Assembly: GCF_019599145.1 (NCBI RefSeq)
Contig: NZ_CP080647.1
Span: forward strand, 8,432,001-8,496,000
Direction: 5' to 3'
DNA: 64,000 nt
From: Streptomyces akebiae
GTDB lineage: Bacteria; Actinomycetota; Actinomycetes; Streptomycetales; Streptomycetaceae
Shown here: positions 33,987-44,949 of the stretch, in pieces
Layout: every line of letters starts with the position of its first letter
Position numbering within the stretch: the stretch's first letter is position 1
Notes under the pieces: generated by a model
Databases searched by the model: none
The model's input: the letters and a program-made list of their open reading frames with translations, nothing else
Told to the model about the DNA's origin: nothing
Program-made: the position numbers and the translations under genes

Positions 33987-35254
33987 CCCACGGCCCCATC
34001 GACGACGGCCCACGACCGCGGACCGCGGGCGCGCGCAGCCCCATCAACCAGCCCGTGGGTCCCGCGCGACCCCACCCCGTCGAACCCACCTGGACCCAGC
34101 CGCCAGAGCCCGCGCAGGTGGACCCCGCCGTGCTGGGCGTCCTGCTGCGACGGCACGGGTGGCAGCGGCGCGGCGGAGCCACCGGGCGGTACGGACGCTG
34201 GACCCCGCCCGAGCCGGCCGGGCGTGGCATGAGTCTGCTCGTGCCGGAGAACCGGGCCTTCCCCGACAGCGACGACCTGCTCGGCGAGGCACTCACGGCA
34301 CTGTCCCGGAGCGGGTCGCCCGCCGCACGGGACGTGCTGATCGCCCTCACCGTGCCCAGCGACGAGATCCACTGGTGGCGGGACGTCCCCACCGGCCCGC
34401 TGGGCACCGCCTCCTGGGTGGTGGAGGACCAACTGCGCTCCGCCGCACGCCAGATGCTCCTCGCGGCGGCCCTGGCCACCCGCGCACGAGCCGGTTACCA
34501 CGGCGCCCGGCACCGCCTGCCCGCCGCCGCCTCGCTCGACGGTGTCCTCGTCGGCGCCGCCCCCGGAGGCCGCCGGCTGACCGCCTTCGTCCCGGTCGCC
34601 ACCGGCCGCCCCTTGGCCTTACGACTCCACCAGGCCCTGTACGCCGCCCGCGAGGCCATCGACTACCAGCGCGCCACCGGCGGCATGGACGCCTTCGACG
34701 GCGCCGTCGAAGCAGGGGTCAGCCACGAGCTGACCGAGGCCCTCGTCACCCTCGTCCGCGGCACCGAGGGCGCCCGCGTCGCCGTCGACTGGGCACCCGC
34801 CGCCGGGGTCCCCGAGGGCGGTGCGACACCGGCCGACCCCGTCGAGTTCTCCCCGGGCGACCTGCCCGTGCTGCGCGAGGCCGGGGCCCGCTATCTCCGC
34901 GCGGAACCCCCGATGCCCGTACGGATCACCGGGGCCGTGGTGCGGATGCGCCGGTCGGCGGCGCGCGGCGAGGGCACGGTGCGGCTGCGGGTCATCGCCG
35001 GTGCCGAGGTCCCGCACGTCCGCATGACCCTGGACGAGGAGTCGTACCGGATCGCGGGGCAGGCCCATCTCGTCGGTCTGCCGGTCCGGGTGCACGGCCG
35101 GCTGGAGAGCCGGGGCGGCTTCCGGCGGCTGACGAACGCCGACGGGATCGCCCCCGTGCAGGTCGACGAAGCCGAACGGGACCGGCTGATGAAGTCGCTC
35201 CAGGAGACCGCGGAGATCACGGCCTTCTTCGAGGAGGCGTGCGGAGGGGACTGA
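33983..35254 (+). CDS. Unrecognised 423-aa protein with an in-frame TTA codon
   Basis: I do not recognise the family. Residues 1-45 are Pro/Arg-rich; residues about 47-80 read [24 protein letters not shown], a conserved-looking motif. A long Ala-rich central part is followed by a beta-rich C-terminus (about 310-400, [23 protein letters not shown]). The GTG at 33983 overlaps the stop of the DUF4365 gene, so they form a unit. Codon 34619-34621 is TTA (in LALRLHQ), the rare Leu codon read by the bldA tRNA, which implies expression tied to development. No TTA codon was found in any other gene called here. Confidence 0.75.
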   Translation: MTHGPIDDGPRPRTAGARSPINQPVGPARPHPVEPTWTQPPEPAQVDPAVLGVLLRRHGWQRRGGATGRYGRWTPPEPAGRGMSLLVPENRAFPDSDDLLGEALTALSRSGSPAARDVLIALTVPSDEIHWWRDVPTGPLGTASWVVEDQLRSAARQMLLAAALATRARAGYHGARHRLPAAASLDGVLVGAAPGGRRLTAFVPVATGRPLALRLHQALYAAREAIDYQRATGGMDAFDGAVEAGVSHELTEALVTLVRGTEGARVAVDWAPAAGVPEGGATPADPVEFSPGDLPVLREAGARYLRAEPPMPVRITGAVVRMRRSAARGEGTVRLRVIAGAEVPHVRMTLDEESYRIAGQAHLVGLPVRVHGRLESRGGFRRLTNADGIAPVQVDEAERDRLMKSLQETAEITAFFEEACGGD

Positions 35255-35298
35255 CCGCGTCCGCCTTAACCGTTTCGCAGAGGGCACCCCCGGCTCGG

Positions 35299-35304
35299 TA
35301 CGAT
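35299..35304 (+). promoter_or_regulatory. Candidate -10 of thrS
   Basis: TACGAT fits the housekeeping -10. It places the start of transcription at about 35310, within or next to the first arm of a strong hairpin. The -35 region is not clear. Confidence 0.45.
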
Positions 35305-35306
35305 TC

Positions 35307-35340
35307 GGGGACCACCTACGAAAATCCGTGGGTGGTCCCC
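35307..35340 (+). promoter_or_regulatory. 14-bp leader hairpin directly upstream of the thrS ribosome binding site
   Basis: GGGGACCACCTACG (35307-35320) pairs with CGTGGGTGGTCCCC (35327-35340), 14 pairs including one T-G wobble, around a loop AAAATC. It ends 7 bases before the ribosome binding site AGGAGAG (35348-35354). If transcription begins near 35308 the hairpin is the 5' end of the mRNA. It does not have the multi-stem form or length of a T-box. It could protect the mRNA or control translation. Confidence 0.6.
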
Positions 35341-35358
35341 TTCAGTCAGGAGAGACCG

Positions 35359-37335
<1,977 letters not shown>

Positions 37336-37376
37336 GGCGTACCCGCGCCGAGGCCGAGGTGAGGCCCTCGGGAAGC

Positions 37377-38033
37377 TCAGCTCTCCGGGGGCCTCTGCTC
37401 GTCCTCCCGCATGAACACCTGGATCAGCCACGACCCGAACGACCCCGTCACCGTGCCGAGCAGGGCCAGACCGCACGCCATGAGGAGGACGGCGATCGTC
37501 CGGCCCATCGGGGTCACGGGGGCGACGTCGCCGTACCCCACCGTGGCGAGCGTGGCGCAGGTCCACCAGACGGCGTCGCCGAACGTGACGATCGACGCGT
37601 TCGGCGCCGTGTGTTCATGCTGGTAGACGGCGAGGGCGCCGGTGAAGCCGAGCAGGGTCACGGACAGGCCCGCGTAGACCGCAACGCGCGCGTGCAGCGA
37701 GAGCCGGGGCCGGTCGTGGCCACGCTGCATGGCGTCGTGGATCTGCACGACACACAAGGGGCGCAGCAGCGGCAGTACGAGCACGATGGTGTCCAGCCAG
37801 TGGACGCGCACGAACTTCAGGCCCAGCCCGCTGAGCCGCCAGCGCATCGCGTAGTCGAGGACGAAGACCGCCCAGCACAGCACCGTCACCGCGAGACAGA
37901 GGTTGAGCCACCTCTGGGGGAGGTCATTGGCCAGTACCCGTACCGCGTAGGAGGCGAGGAAGAGGGCCGACGCCCCGGTGAGCACGTGTCCCGTGCGGCG
38001 CCCCCGGGAGAGCGCGCGGCTGTCGTGGTCCAT
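37377..38033 (-). CDS. Potassium channel, ion-transport family
   Basis: A 218-residue integral membrane protein. The selectivity filter TLATVGYGDVAPV (TVGYGD) is intact between the two pore helices (ARVAVYAGLSVTLLGFTGALAVY and IAVLLMACGLALLGTVTGSFG). The N-terminal half has further spans that correspond to the voltage-sensor-like region, with few regularly spaced Arg residues, so voltage gating is doubtful. No RCK domain is attached. The tail (FMREDEQRPPES) is short. It converges on thrS with only 41 bases between the stops. Confidence 0.85.
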   Translation of the reverse strand: MDHDSRALSRGRRTGHVLTGASALFLASYAVRVLANDLPQRWLNLCLAVTVLCWAVFVLDYAMRWRLSGLGLKFVRVHWLDTIVLVLPLLRPLCVVQIHDAMQRGHDRPRLSLHARVAVYAGLSVTLLGFTGALAVYQHEHTAPNASIVTFGDAVWWTCATLATVGYGDVAPVTPMGRTIAVLLMACGLALLGTVTGSFGSWLIQVFMREDEQRPPES

Positions 38034-38099
38034 CGCCTCAGCTTGGCCCCGGCCGTTCCGCGCCGGTACCCGGCGACACGCCGCGAACGGGCGAAGTCA

Positions 38100-38105
38100 T
38101 ATGCT
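38100..38105 (+). promoter_or_regulatory. Candidate -10 for a leaderless HIT transcript
   Basis: TATGCT lies 7 bases before the ATG at 38113, which fits an mRNA that begins with the start codon. No ribosome binding site precedes that ATG. An upstream in-frame ATG at 38101 overlaps this element. Confidence 0.4.
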
Positions 38106-38112
38106 GCACTGC

Positions 38113-38661
38113 ATGACGAGTGAGCCGGAGCAGCAGATCGGAGTGGGGACGCAGGACGCGTTCCAGCGCCTGTGGACGCCCCATCGGATGGCGTACATCC
38201 AGGGCGAGAACAAGCCGACCGGTCCCGGGGCCGAAGACGGCTGTCCGTTCTGCTCGATCCCGGCCACATCGGATGAGGACGGCCTGGTCATCAGGCGCGG
38301 GGAGCACGTGTACGCGGTGCTCAACCTCTACCCGTACAACGGCGGCCACCTCATGGTCGTGCCCTACCGGCACGTCGCCGACTACACGGACCTCACCGTG
38401 TCGGAGACCGCTGAGCTGGCCGAGCTGACCAAGCAGTCCATGACCGCCCTGCGCACCGCCTCCGGCGCCCACGGCTTCAACATCGGCATGAACCAGGGTT
38501 CGGTCGCGGGAGCCGGCATCGCGGCCCACCTCCACCAGCACATCGTGCCGCGCTGGGGCGGCGACACCAATTTCATGCCGGTCGTCGGCCACACGCGGAT
38601 CCTGCCGCAACTCCTGGCCGACACGAGGAAGATGCTGGCGGAGGCGTGGCCCACGGTGTGA
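38113..38661 (+). CDS. HIT-family hydrolase/transferase (AP4A phosphorylase-like)
   Basis: A 182-residue HIT-family protein. The histidine triad is AAHLHQHIVPRW (H-x-H-x-H) near residue 141, and the N-terminal half has a CPFC zinc-like pair (DGCPFCSIPA). The segment LVIRRGEHVYAVLNLYPYNGGHLMVVPYRHV is typical of the branch that contains bacterial AP4A phosphorylases and nucleotide hydrolases. The start is taken at 38113 (MTSEPEQQIGVG). Its job is probably nucleotide-phosphate cleavage; substrate not determinable here. Confidence 0.88.
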   Translation: MTSEPEQQIGVGTQDAFQRLWTPHRMAYIQGENKPTGPGAEDGCPFCSIPATSDEDGLVIRRGEHVYAVLNLYPYNGGHLMVVPYRHVADYTDLTVSETAELAELTKQSMTALRTASGAHGFNIGMNQGSVAGAGIAAHLHQHIVPRWGGDTNFMPVVGHTRILPQLLADTRKMLAEAWPTV

Positions 38662-38687
38662 CCGCCGGGTCAGGTGGTTGTCCATCC

Positions 38688-38730
38688 GCGGGTGCGTGGG
38701 GCTTCTCGCGCGGTTCCCCGCGCCCCTGAC
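38688..38730. repeat. Dispersed Streptomyces intergenic repeat, single copy
   Basis: The segment contains GGGGCTTCTCGCGCGGTTCC followed by CCGCGCCCCTGA, with internal inverted symmetry (GGTTCCCCGCGCC-type arms). Nearly the same sequence is at 46810-46840, and related ones at 29306-29346. These GC-rich palindromic elements lie only between genes. Confidence 0.7.
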
Positions 38731-38756
38731 GGACCAGGCCCCACCCACCCGCACCC

Positions 38757-38796
38757 GACATCGGCCCCCGACCCCCGACATCGGCCCCCAACCCCC
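38757..38796. repeat. Two 20-base tandem repeats
   Basis: The unit at 38757-38776 (GACATCGG then a C-rich run) recurs at 38777-38796 with one base difference. The sequence is purely C-rich and lies between the HIT gene and the minus-strand membrane gene. No function is apparent. Confidence 0.75.
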
Positions 38797-38829
38797 ACAC
38801 ACCCGCTTCCGCCCAAGCGAGCGCAGCGC

Positions 38830-40500
38830 TCACGCGTCGTAGAGGTCCGCCTTCCGCGGCGTCGGATCCTGCACCGCCCCGCTGAGGAACCCGGCCCGGG
38901 AACCGAACTTCTCGGTGTCCACGCCGTTCTCCTTGAGCACCTTGATCGCGGCGTTGTGCACCACGCGGAGCACCGGCGTGGCGGCGCGCAGCGCGTCGTC
39001 GGCCATGAAGCGGTGCCGCCACGGCTGGTCGGCCCAGGCGTGCCGCAGGCCGAACGGCTCGGGCAGGCCCATCGAACCGCCGAGCCAGTTGAGCAGCGGC
39101 GGGTACCAGGTCAGAGGGGCGCGCGCGGCGAGCCGTACGACCTCGTCGGCGTCGACGAGGGGGAGCTTGATCTTGCGCGTCTCCCAGAAGCGCAGCGACT
39201 TCTGGACTTCCTTCTCCTTTGCCGCGGGACCGGTCGTGAACAGTCCGTGCACCGGACCCAGGGCGTGCCCGGTCACCTCGATGCGGAGCGTCTGGTGCAG
39301 CACGGTGACCGTGACCAGCATGGTGATGATCAACTGCCCGTCCCAGAGGGTCCATTGGACTCCCAGGTAGTGGCGGTTGCCGCTGCCGAAGTGCTGCTTG
39401 TTGCAGATCTCCTGTATGGCGTGCGTCTTGTACTGGTACGCGTCCACGTCGGTGCTGTCGGGCCGGGCCACGGCGCCCGCGCCCTCGCCGATGGGGCTCA
39501 CGATCCAGTGCTTGATGGAAGGGGCCGTGAAACCACCGGTGTTGAGGGGGGTGCGCTCCAGCATGCGCAGCTGGTCGTGGATGGCGCGTATGACGTCCCA
39601 GCTGCGGAACGGGTGGATCTCCTTGCCGGAGTCGGCCGGCACGAGGTCCTCGGCGAGCTGCCAGCTGCCCCAGCGGGTGCCCATACCCAGGATGCCCTTG
39701 GGGCCGGCGTAGAAGACGAGGTTGGAGCGCTGCTCGGCGCTGAGCCGGGCCAGCTCCTTGCGCAACTGCTCGGCCTTGGTCTCGCCGGGGCTGCCGGGCA
39801 CCGCCTCGGGGATCTTGGCGCCGACACCACCGCCCGCCAGCAGGCCGGACCAGCGGTCCCGCAGGTCCTTGGCGGCGCGCTCACAGATCTGCTTGGCCCA
39901 GAACCAGCCGACCACCGGAAGCACCACGCACGCACGCGCGTACCAGGCCCAGAAGCCGTCGAAGGGCATCTTGAGCAGGAAGATCACGGCGAGGGCGCCC
40001 ACCGCGACCAGCAGGGTGGTGCCGAGCGCGCCCGCCCGCTTGTCCTCACGCTTGGCGACCGTCGTACGGATCTGGAAGACCAGCAGCCACAGCAGGAGCC
40101 CGGGAAGGAAGAGCAGGCCGCACAGGACCATGATCGCCGACAGCCAGTTGTCGCGCTCCCGGCGGATGTTGTTCGCCGCGAGGCAGTGCTCGACGACGAC
40201 CTGCGGCTCCATGCCGAAGGACTGGATGAGCGGTTTGCGGCCCGCGCCGACCATCCGGTCCCGCACCGCCAGGGAGAAGGCCTCCCCGAGGTTCGGCCGG
40301 AAGATGGTCGCCCACTTGCGGCCGGGTTTGACCGTGGACTTGTGCCAGTCGTTGTTGGCCTTGAGGATCTCCGCGATCTCGTTGTCCCGGTAGGCCGCGG
40401 ACGCCAGGGCGTACGTCGCCGCGGTCTGGCCCGCGGCGCCCGTCAGTGGCACCTGTGCCCCGGGAGAGAAATCGAATTCGTCCGCCACCGCCGCCCCCAT
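38830..40500 (-). CDS. Membrane protein of unknown function (556 aa)
   Basis: Unrecognised. The N-terminal ~110 residues are soluble and mixed charge (IAEILKANNDWHKSTVKPGRK), then a run of spans (SAIMVLCGLLFLPGLLLWLLVF, LGTTLLVAVGALAVIFLL and ACVVLPVVGWFWA). The central part (about 240-370) is hydrophilic, then LIITMLVTVTVLHQTLRIEV forms another apolar stretch, followed by a soluble C-terminal domain of about 170 residues. The start is ATG at 40500, without a good ribosome binding site; an ATG 16 codons upstream is also in frame. It is divergent from no called gene and separate from the HIT gene on the other strand. Confidence 0.7.
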   Translation of the reverse strand: MGAAVADEFDFSPGAQVPLTGAAGQTAATYALASAAYRDNEIAEILKANNDWHKSTVKPGRKWATIFRPNLGEAFSLAVRDRMVGAGRKPLIQSFGMEPQVVVEHCLAANNIRRERDNWLSAIMVLCGLLFLPGLLLWLLVFQIRTTVAKREDKRAGALGTTLLVAVGALAVIFLLKMPFDGFWAWYARACVVLPVVGWFWAKQICERAAKDLRDRWSGLLAGGGVGAKIPEAVPGSPGETKAEQLRKELARLSAEQRSNLVFYAGPKGILGMGTRWGSWQLAEDLVPADSGKEIHPFRSWDVIRAIHDQLRMLERTPLNTGGFTAPSIKHWIVSPIGEGAGAVARPDSTDVDAYQYKTHAIQEICNKQHFGSGNRHYLGVQWTLWDGQLIITMLVTVTVLHQTLRIEVTGHALGPVHGLFTTGPAAKEKEVQKSLRFWETRKIKLPLVDADEVVRLAARAPLTWYPPLLNWLGGSMGLPEPFGLRHAWADQPWRHRFMADDALRAATPVLRVVHNAAIKVLKENGVDTEKFGSRAGFLSGAVQDPTPRKADLYDA

Positions 40501-40757
40501 CGCCGCACACTCGCTCCTGCGGCTCTTCCCGACTTCCGTGCTCCGCACACCTGTTGATCAGGTCATAGCCTGATCTGGGCCTGATCGAGCCATACTTGTC
40601 GATCAGGTGATCAGCGTATCCGTAGCCATGGACATCGCGCGGCGCGGGGAACGGACATTCACGGAACCCACCGGTGGACGGCCGTGGCCGTCCACCGTGA
40701 GGTCACCGCTGTCCTTTCGTCCACCGGGTCCCGAACCCCTCCGGTCAGTTCTCCCTG

Positions 40758-42956
40758 TCAGTTCTCCCCGGTCTGTTCCCGGAGCTTCTCGGCGACATGC
40801 GACGGCATCGGCTCGTGCCGCGTGTACCGGCGGCCGAAGCGCGCGGTGCCGTGGGAGAGCGACCGCAGATCGACGGCGTACCGGTCGATCTCGATCTCCG
40901 GTACCTCGGCCCGGACGAGGGTGCGTCCGCCGCCCGCCTGCTCGGTGCCGACGACCCGGCCGCGCCGACCGGACAGATCGCTCATCACCGGGCCCACGTA
41001 CGAGTCGCCGACCAGGACCGACACCTCGGCCACCGGCTCCAGCAGGTGGATCTTCGCGTCGGCGGCGGCCTCGCGCAGCGCCAGCGCGCCCGCCGTCTGG
41101 AACGCGGCGTCCGAGGAGTCCACCGAGTGCGCCTTGCCGTCGCGCAGCGTGATCCGTACGTCGATGAGCGGATAACCGGCCGCTACACCCTTCGCGGCCT
41201 GCGCCCGTACCCCCTTCTCGACGGACGGGATGAACTGCCGGGGCACCGCGCCGCCGACGACCTTGTCGACGAACTCGATGCCGGAACCGCCGGGCAGTGG
41301 CTCCACCTCGATCTCGCAGATCGCGTACTGCCCGTGTCCACCGGACTGCTTCACGTGCCGGCCCCGGCCCGCCGACCTGTCGGCGAACGTCTCCCGCAGG
41401 GAGACCCGGTGCGGTATGACGTCGACCTGGACGCCGTAGCGGCTGCGCAGCCGTTCCAGCGCCACGTCGGCGTGCGCCTCGCCCAGGCACCAGAGGACGA
41501 CCTGGTGCGTGTCCTGGTTCTGTTCGAGCCGCATGGTCGGGTCCTCGGCGACCAGCCGGGCGAGGCCCTGGGAGAGCTTGTCCTCGTCGGCCTTGCTGTG
41601 TGCCTCGATGGCGAGCGGCAGCAACGGGTCCGGCATCTCCCACGGCTCCATGAGCAGCGGGTCGTCCTTGGCCGAGAGCGTGTCCCCGGTCTCCGCGCGG
41701 TTCAGTTTCGCCACGCACGCCAGGTCGCCCGCGATGCAGTGGGTGAGGGTCCGCTGCTGTTTGCCGAACGGGGCGGACAGGGCGCCGATCCGCTCGTCGA
41801 CGTCGTGGTCCTCGTGCCCGCGGTCGGCCAGACCGTGCCCGGAGACATGCACCGTCACGTCGGGGCGCAGCGTCCCGGAGAAGACCCGTACCAGGGAGAT
41901 CCGGCCCACATAGGGGTCGCTGGCGGTCTTCACGACCTCGGCGACCAACGGTCCGTCCGGGTCGCAGGCCGACGTGATCTCGCGGGGCCGGCCCTCGGGG
42001 GTGGTGACCGTGGGTGTCTCGCGCTCCAGGGGGGTGGGGAAGCCGCCGGTGATCAGTTCGAGGAGCTCGACCGTGCCGATGCCCTGTTTGGCGCCGTCGG
42101 CCGCCGGGGCGGCGGCCAGCACCGGGTGGAAGACCCCGCGCGCGACGGCCCGCTCCAGGTCGTCGACGAGTGTCTTGACGTCGATGGCCTCGCCGCCGAG
42201 ATAGCGGTCCATGAGGGTCTCGTCCTCGCTCTCGGCGATGATCCCCTCGATGAGCCGGTTGCGGGCCTCGTCGATCGCAGGCAGCTGCTCCGGGCCGGGC
42301 TCGGACTCCTTGCGCTCGCCGGAGGAGTAGTCGTAGAGCTTCTGCGACAGCAGCCCGGTCAGCCCGGTCACGGGCGCGTGCCCGTCGGGGCCCTGGGGGC
42401 CGTGCAGCGGCAGATAGAGCGGAAGGACGGCGTCGGGGTCGTCCCCGCCGAACGTGTCCGCACAGATCCGGGTCATCTCCTCGAAGTCCGACCGCGCGGC
42501 CTCCAGGTGCGTGATCACGATCGCCCGCGGCATGCCGACCGCCGCGCACTCCTCCCACACCATGCGGGTCGAGCCGTCGACGCCGTCCGAGGCCGAGACG
42601 ACGAAAAGGGCCGCGTCCGCCGCTCGCAGACCGGCCCTGAGTTCCCCGACGAAGTCGGCGTATCCGGGGGTGTCCAACAGATTGATCTTGTATCCGCCCC
42701 ATTCGACGGGGACGAGGGAGAGTTGCACCGAGCGTTGCTGCCGGTGTTCGATCTCGTCGTAGTCGGAGACGGTGCCGCCGTCCTCCACGCGGCCCGCCCG
42801 GTTCACCGCCCCCGCCGTCAGCGCGAGAGCCTCCACCAGGGTCGTCTTGCCCGAACCGGAGTGGCCGACCAGCACCACATTCCGTACGGACGCGGGGTGG
42901 TCGGCCGCCGTAGCCCTGCCGGCGGCTCCGGGATGTGCGTTCGCCTTGTCGCCCAT
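40758..42956 (-). CDS. EF-G-like translational GTPase (EF-G2 type)
   Basis: A 732-residue protein with EF-G domains I, II, III, IV and V by order. P-loop: GHSGSGKTTLVEAL. G3: DTPGYADF in place of DTPGHVDF, so the catalytic His of active translational GTPases is replaced by Tyr. G4: VITHLEAARSDF in place of NKxD. C-terminal domains IV-V are recognisable (GQYAICEIEVEPLPGG and PEIEIDRYAVDLRSLSHG). Known EF-G2-type paralogues bind GTP but are poor hydrolases. The ATG at 42956 has GGGAGGCAGG upstream. It is divergent from the phosphatidylinositol genes and is not the main elongation factor. Confidence 0.88.
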   Translation of the reverse strand: MGDKANAHPGAAGRATAADHPASVRNVVLVGHSGSGKTTLVEALALTAGAVNRAGRVEDGGTVSDYDEIEHRQQRSVQLSLVPVEWGGYKINLLDTPGYADFVGELRAGLRAADAALFVVSASDGVDGSTRMVWEECAAVGMPRAIVITHLEAARSDFEEMTRICADTFGGDDPDAVLPLYLPLHGPQGPDGHAPVTGLTGLLSQKLYDYSSGERKESEPGPEQLPAIDEARNRLIEGIIAESEDETLMDRYLGGEAIDVKTLVDDLERAVARGVFHPVLAAAPAADGAKQGIGTVELLELITGGFPTPLERETPTVTTPEGRPREITSACDPDGPLVAEVVKTASDPYVGRISLVRVFSGTLRPDVTVHVSGHGLADRGHEDHDVDERIGALSAPFGKQQRTLTHCIAGDLACVAKLNRAETGDTLSAKDDPLLMEPWEMPDPLLPLAIEAHSKADEDKLSQGLARLVAEDPTMRLEQNQDTHQVVLWCLGEAHADVALERLRSRYGVQVDVIPHRVSLRETFADRSAGRGRHVKQSGGHGQYAICEIEVEPLPGGSGIEFVDKVVGGAVPRQFIPSVEKGVRAQAAKGVAAGYPLIDVRITLRDGKAHSVDSSDAAFQTAGALALREAAADAKIHLLEPVAEVSVLVGDSYVGPVMSDLSGRRGRVVGTEQAGGGRTLVRAEVPEIEIDRYAVDLRSLSHGTARFGRRYTRHEPMPSHVAEKLREQTGEN

Positions 42957-43169
42957 GATCCTGCCTCCCGTGCACGGTGAGGTCACTGTGGGCGCGGACA
43001 TGCGGATCCGCGTGCGGTGGCGGCTCCGATGACGCCCGCGGTGTCTTCGAGCTTGGCACTCGCGTCACGGTGCGTCCATACGAAGGACGTGATCGCTCCT
43101 CGCGGACCCGGTCACGCCCGTGGGACACGGCGGGCTGGTGCCCGACGGTCGCACACGCGCGCGCGTGGC

Positions 43170-43175
43170 TACGAT
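43170..43175 (+). promoter_or_regulatory. Candidate -10 for the phosphatidylinositol operon
   Basis: TACGAT 57 bases before the ATG at 43232 in the divergent gap with the EF-G2 gene. No good -35 is recognised; the gap otherwise shows no gene. Confidence 0.4.
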
Positions 43176-43231
43176 GGGCCAGCCGGATGGCCAGCAGGGG
43201 CCATGCGGCGACACCGACCCTCGGGAAGGCC

Positions 43232-43927
43232 ATGCTGAACAAGTACGCGCGTGCATTCTTCACGCGTGTCCTCACACCGTTCGCCGCGTTTTTGATCCGC
43301 AGGGGCGTCAGCCCCGACACGGTCACCCTCATCGGCACCGCCGGAGTGATCGCGGGTGCGCTGGTCTTCTACCCCCGGGGCGAGTTCTTCTGGGGCACGA
43401 TCGTCATCACGCTGTTCGTGTTCTCGGACCTCGTCGACGGCAACATGGCCCGTCAGATGGGCCGCTCCAGCCGCTGGGGGGCCTTCCTCGACTCCACGCT
43501 CGACCGGGTGGCCGACGGCGCGATCTTCGGCGGCTTCGCTCTCTGGTACGCGGGCAAGGGCGACGACCTCGCCCTGTGCGCCGTCTCGATCTTCTGTCTG
43601 GCGAGCGGCCAGGTGGTGTCCTACACCAAGGCGCGAGGCGAGTCGATCGGCCTGCCGGTGGCGGTCAACGGGCTGGTGGAGCGCGCCGAGCGTCTGGTGA
43701 TCTCGCTGGTCGCGGCCGGACTCTCCGGACTGCACGCCTTCGGGGTGCCCGGCATCGACGTCCTGCTGCCCATCGCCCTGTGGATCGTCGCCGTCGGCAG
43801 CCTCGTCACGCTGATCCAGCGCGTGGTCACGGTCCGCCGCGAGTCCGCCGAGGCCGAGGCGGAGGCCGCCGCCGCGACCGCACAGGAGACCCCGGACACC
43901 GCCCACAACAGCGAGGCGACCCCGTGA
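43232..43927 (+). CDS. pgsA: Phosphatidylinositol phosphate synthase (CDP-alcohol phosphotransferase)
   Basis: A 231-residue membrane enzyme that joins inositol 1-phosphate to CDP-diacylglycerol to give phosphatidylinositol phosphate. The full CDP-alcohol signature is present: DLVDGNMAR, eight residues, G, then AFLDSTLD (D-x2-D-G-x2-A-R-x8-G-x3-D-x3-D). About six spans follow the pattern of the family, and the C-terminus is acidic and Ala-rich (EAEAEAAAATAQETPD). It begins the operon with the PIM acyltransferase and PimA. This context makes phosphatidylinositol-type rather than phosphatidylglycerol synthesis the likely reaction. Confidence 0.9.
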   Translation: MLNKYARAFFTRVLTPFAAFLIRRGVSPDTVTLIGTAGVIAGALVFYPRGEFFWGTIVITLFVFSDLVDGNMARQMGRSSRWGAFLDSTLDRVADGAIFGGFALWYAGKGDDLALCAVSIFCLASGQVVSYTKARGESIGLPVAVNGLVERAERLVISLVAAGLSGLHAFGVPGIDVLLPIALWIVAVGSLVTLIQRVVTVRRESAEAEAEAAAATAQETPDTAHNSEATP

Positions 43928-44949
43928 GCGCTCTGCGGGACCGGCTGACCGACGGGCTGTACGGCCTGGGCTGGAGCACGGTGAAGAAGCTCCCCGAGCC
44001 CGTCGCCGTACGCCTCGGCCGGACGATCGCCGACGCCACCTGGAAGCGTCGTGGCCCCCTCGTGCGCCGCCTGGAGGCCAACTACGCGCGCGTGGTGCCC
44101 GGCGCGGGCCCGGAGCGCCTGGCCGAGCTGTCCCGCGCGGGCATGCGTTCGTACCTGCGCTACTGGATGGAGTCCTTCCGGCTCCCCGCCTGGAGCGAGG
44201 AGCGGATCAGGAGCGGCGTCACGGTCCAGGACATCCACCACGTCACCGACGGCCTCGCCGCCGGCCGGGGCGTCGTCCTCGCGCTGCCGCACCTGGCCAA
44301 CTGGGACCTCGCCGGCGCCTGGGTCACCACCGAGCTGAAGACCCCGTTCACGACGGTCGCCGAACGCCTCAAGCCCGAGACGCTCTACGACCGGTTCGTC
44401 GCCTACCGCGAGGGCCTCGGCATGGAGGTCCTGCCGCACAGCGGCGGATCCGCCTTCGGCACGCTGGCGCGGCGGCTGCGCGACGGCGGCCTGGTCTGCC
44501 TGGTCGCCGACCGCGACCTGTCCGCGTCCGGCGTCGAGGTCGACTTCTTCGGCGAACCCACCCGCATGCCCGGCGGACCGGCTCTCCTCGCCCAGCACAC
44601 CGGCGCGCTGCTGCTGCCGGCGACGCTCTGGTACGACGACTCGCCCGTCATGCGGGGACGCGTGCATGCCCCGGTCGAGGTACCCGGGACAGGTACCCGC
44701 GCCGAGAAGACGTCTGTCATGACACAGGCGCTGGCAGACGCCTTCGCCGCCGGCATCGCCGACCACCCGGAGGACTGGCACATGCTCCAGCGCTTGTGGC
44801 TCGCGGACCTCGACTCCGCGAAGAGTCCCGACGGCCCGACGACACCCGCACCTAGGCCGGCGACGGGTCCCGTGACCGGTTCCGCGACGGACACCGCGCG
44901 TACTCCGCGGGCGGACACCGCGACGGACTCCGAGAAGGGACGCCCGTGA
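43924..44949 (+). CDS. Phosphatidylinositol mannoside acyltransferase (PatA-like)
   Basis: A 341-residue acyltransferase of the lipid-A/HtrB-PatA family that acylates phosphatidylinositol mannoside, facing the cytoplasmic side of the membrane. The catalytic pair is in PHLANWDLAGA (H-x4-D), with ESFRLP upstream and LVADRDLSASGVEVDFFGEP downstream as family segments. The C-terminal 45 residues are low complexity. The GTG at 43924 overlaps the stop of the synthase (GTGA), and the stop overlaps the PimA start, so all three are coupled. It corresponds to the PatA-type acyl transfer step known from mycobacteria. Confidence 0.88.
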   Translation: MSALRDRLTDGLYGLGWSTVKKLPEPVAVRLGRTIADATWKRRGPLVRRLEANYARVVPGAGPERLAELSRAGMRSYLRYWMESFRLPAWSEERIRSGVTVQDIHHVTDGLAAGRGVVLALPHLANWDLAGAWVTTELKTPFTTVAERLKPETLYDRFVAYREGLGMEVLPHSGGSAFGTLARRLRDGGLVCLVADRDLSASGVEVDFFGEPTRMPGGPALLAQHTGALLLPATLWYDDSPVMRGRVHAPVEVPGTGTRAEKTSVMTQALADAFAAGIADHPEDWHMLQRLWLADLDSAKSPDGPTTPAPRPATGPVTGSATDTARTPRADTATDSEKGRP

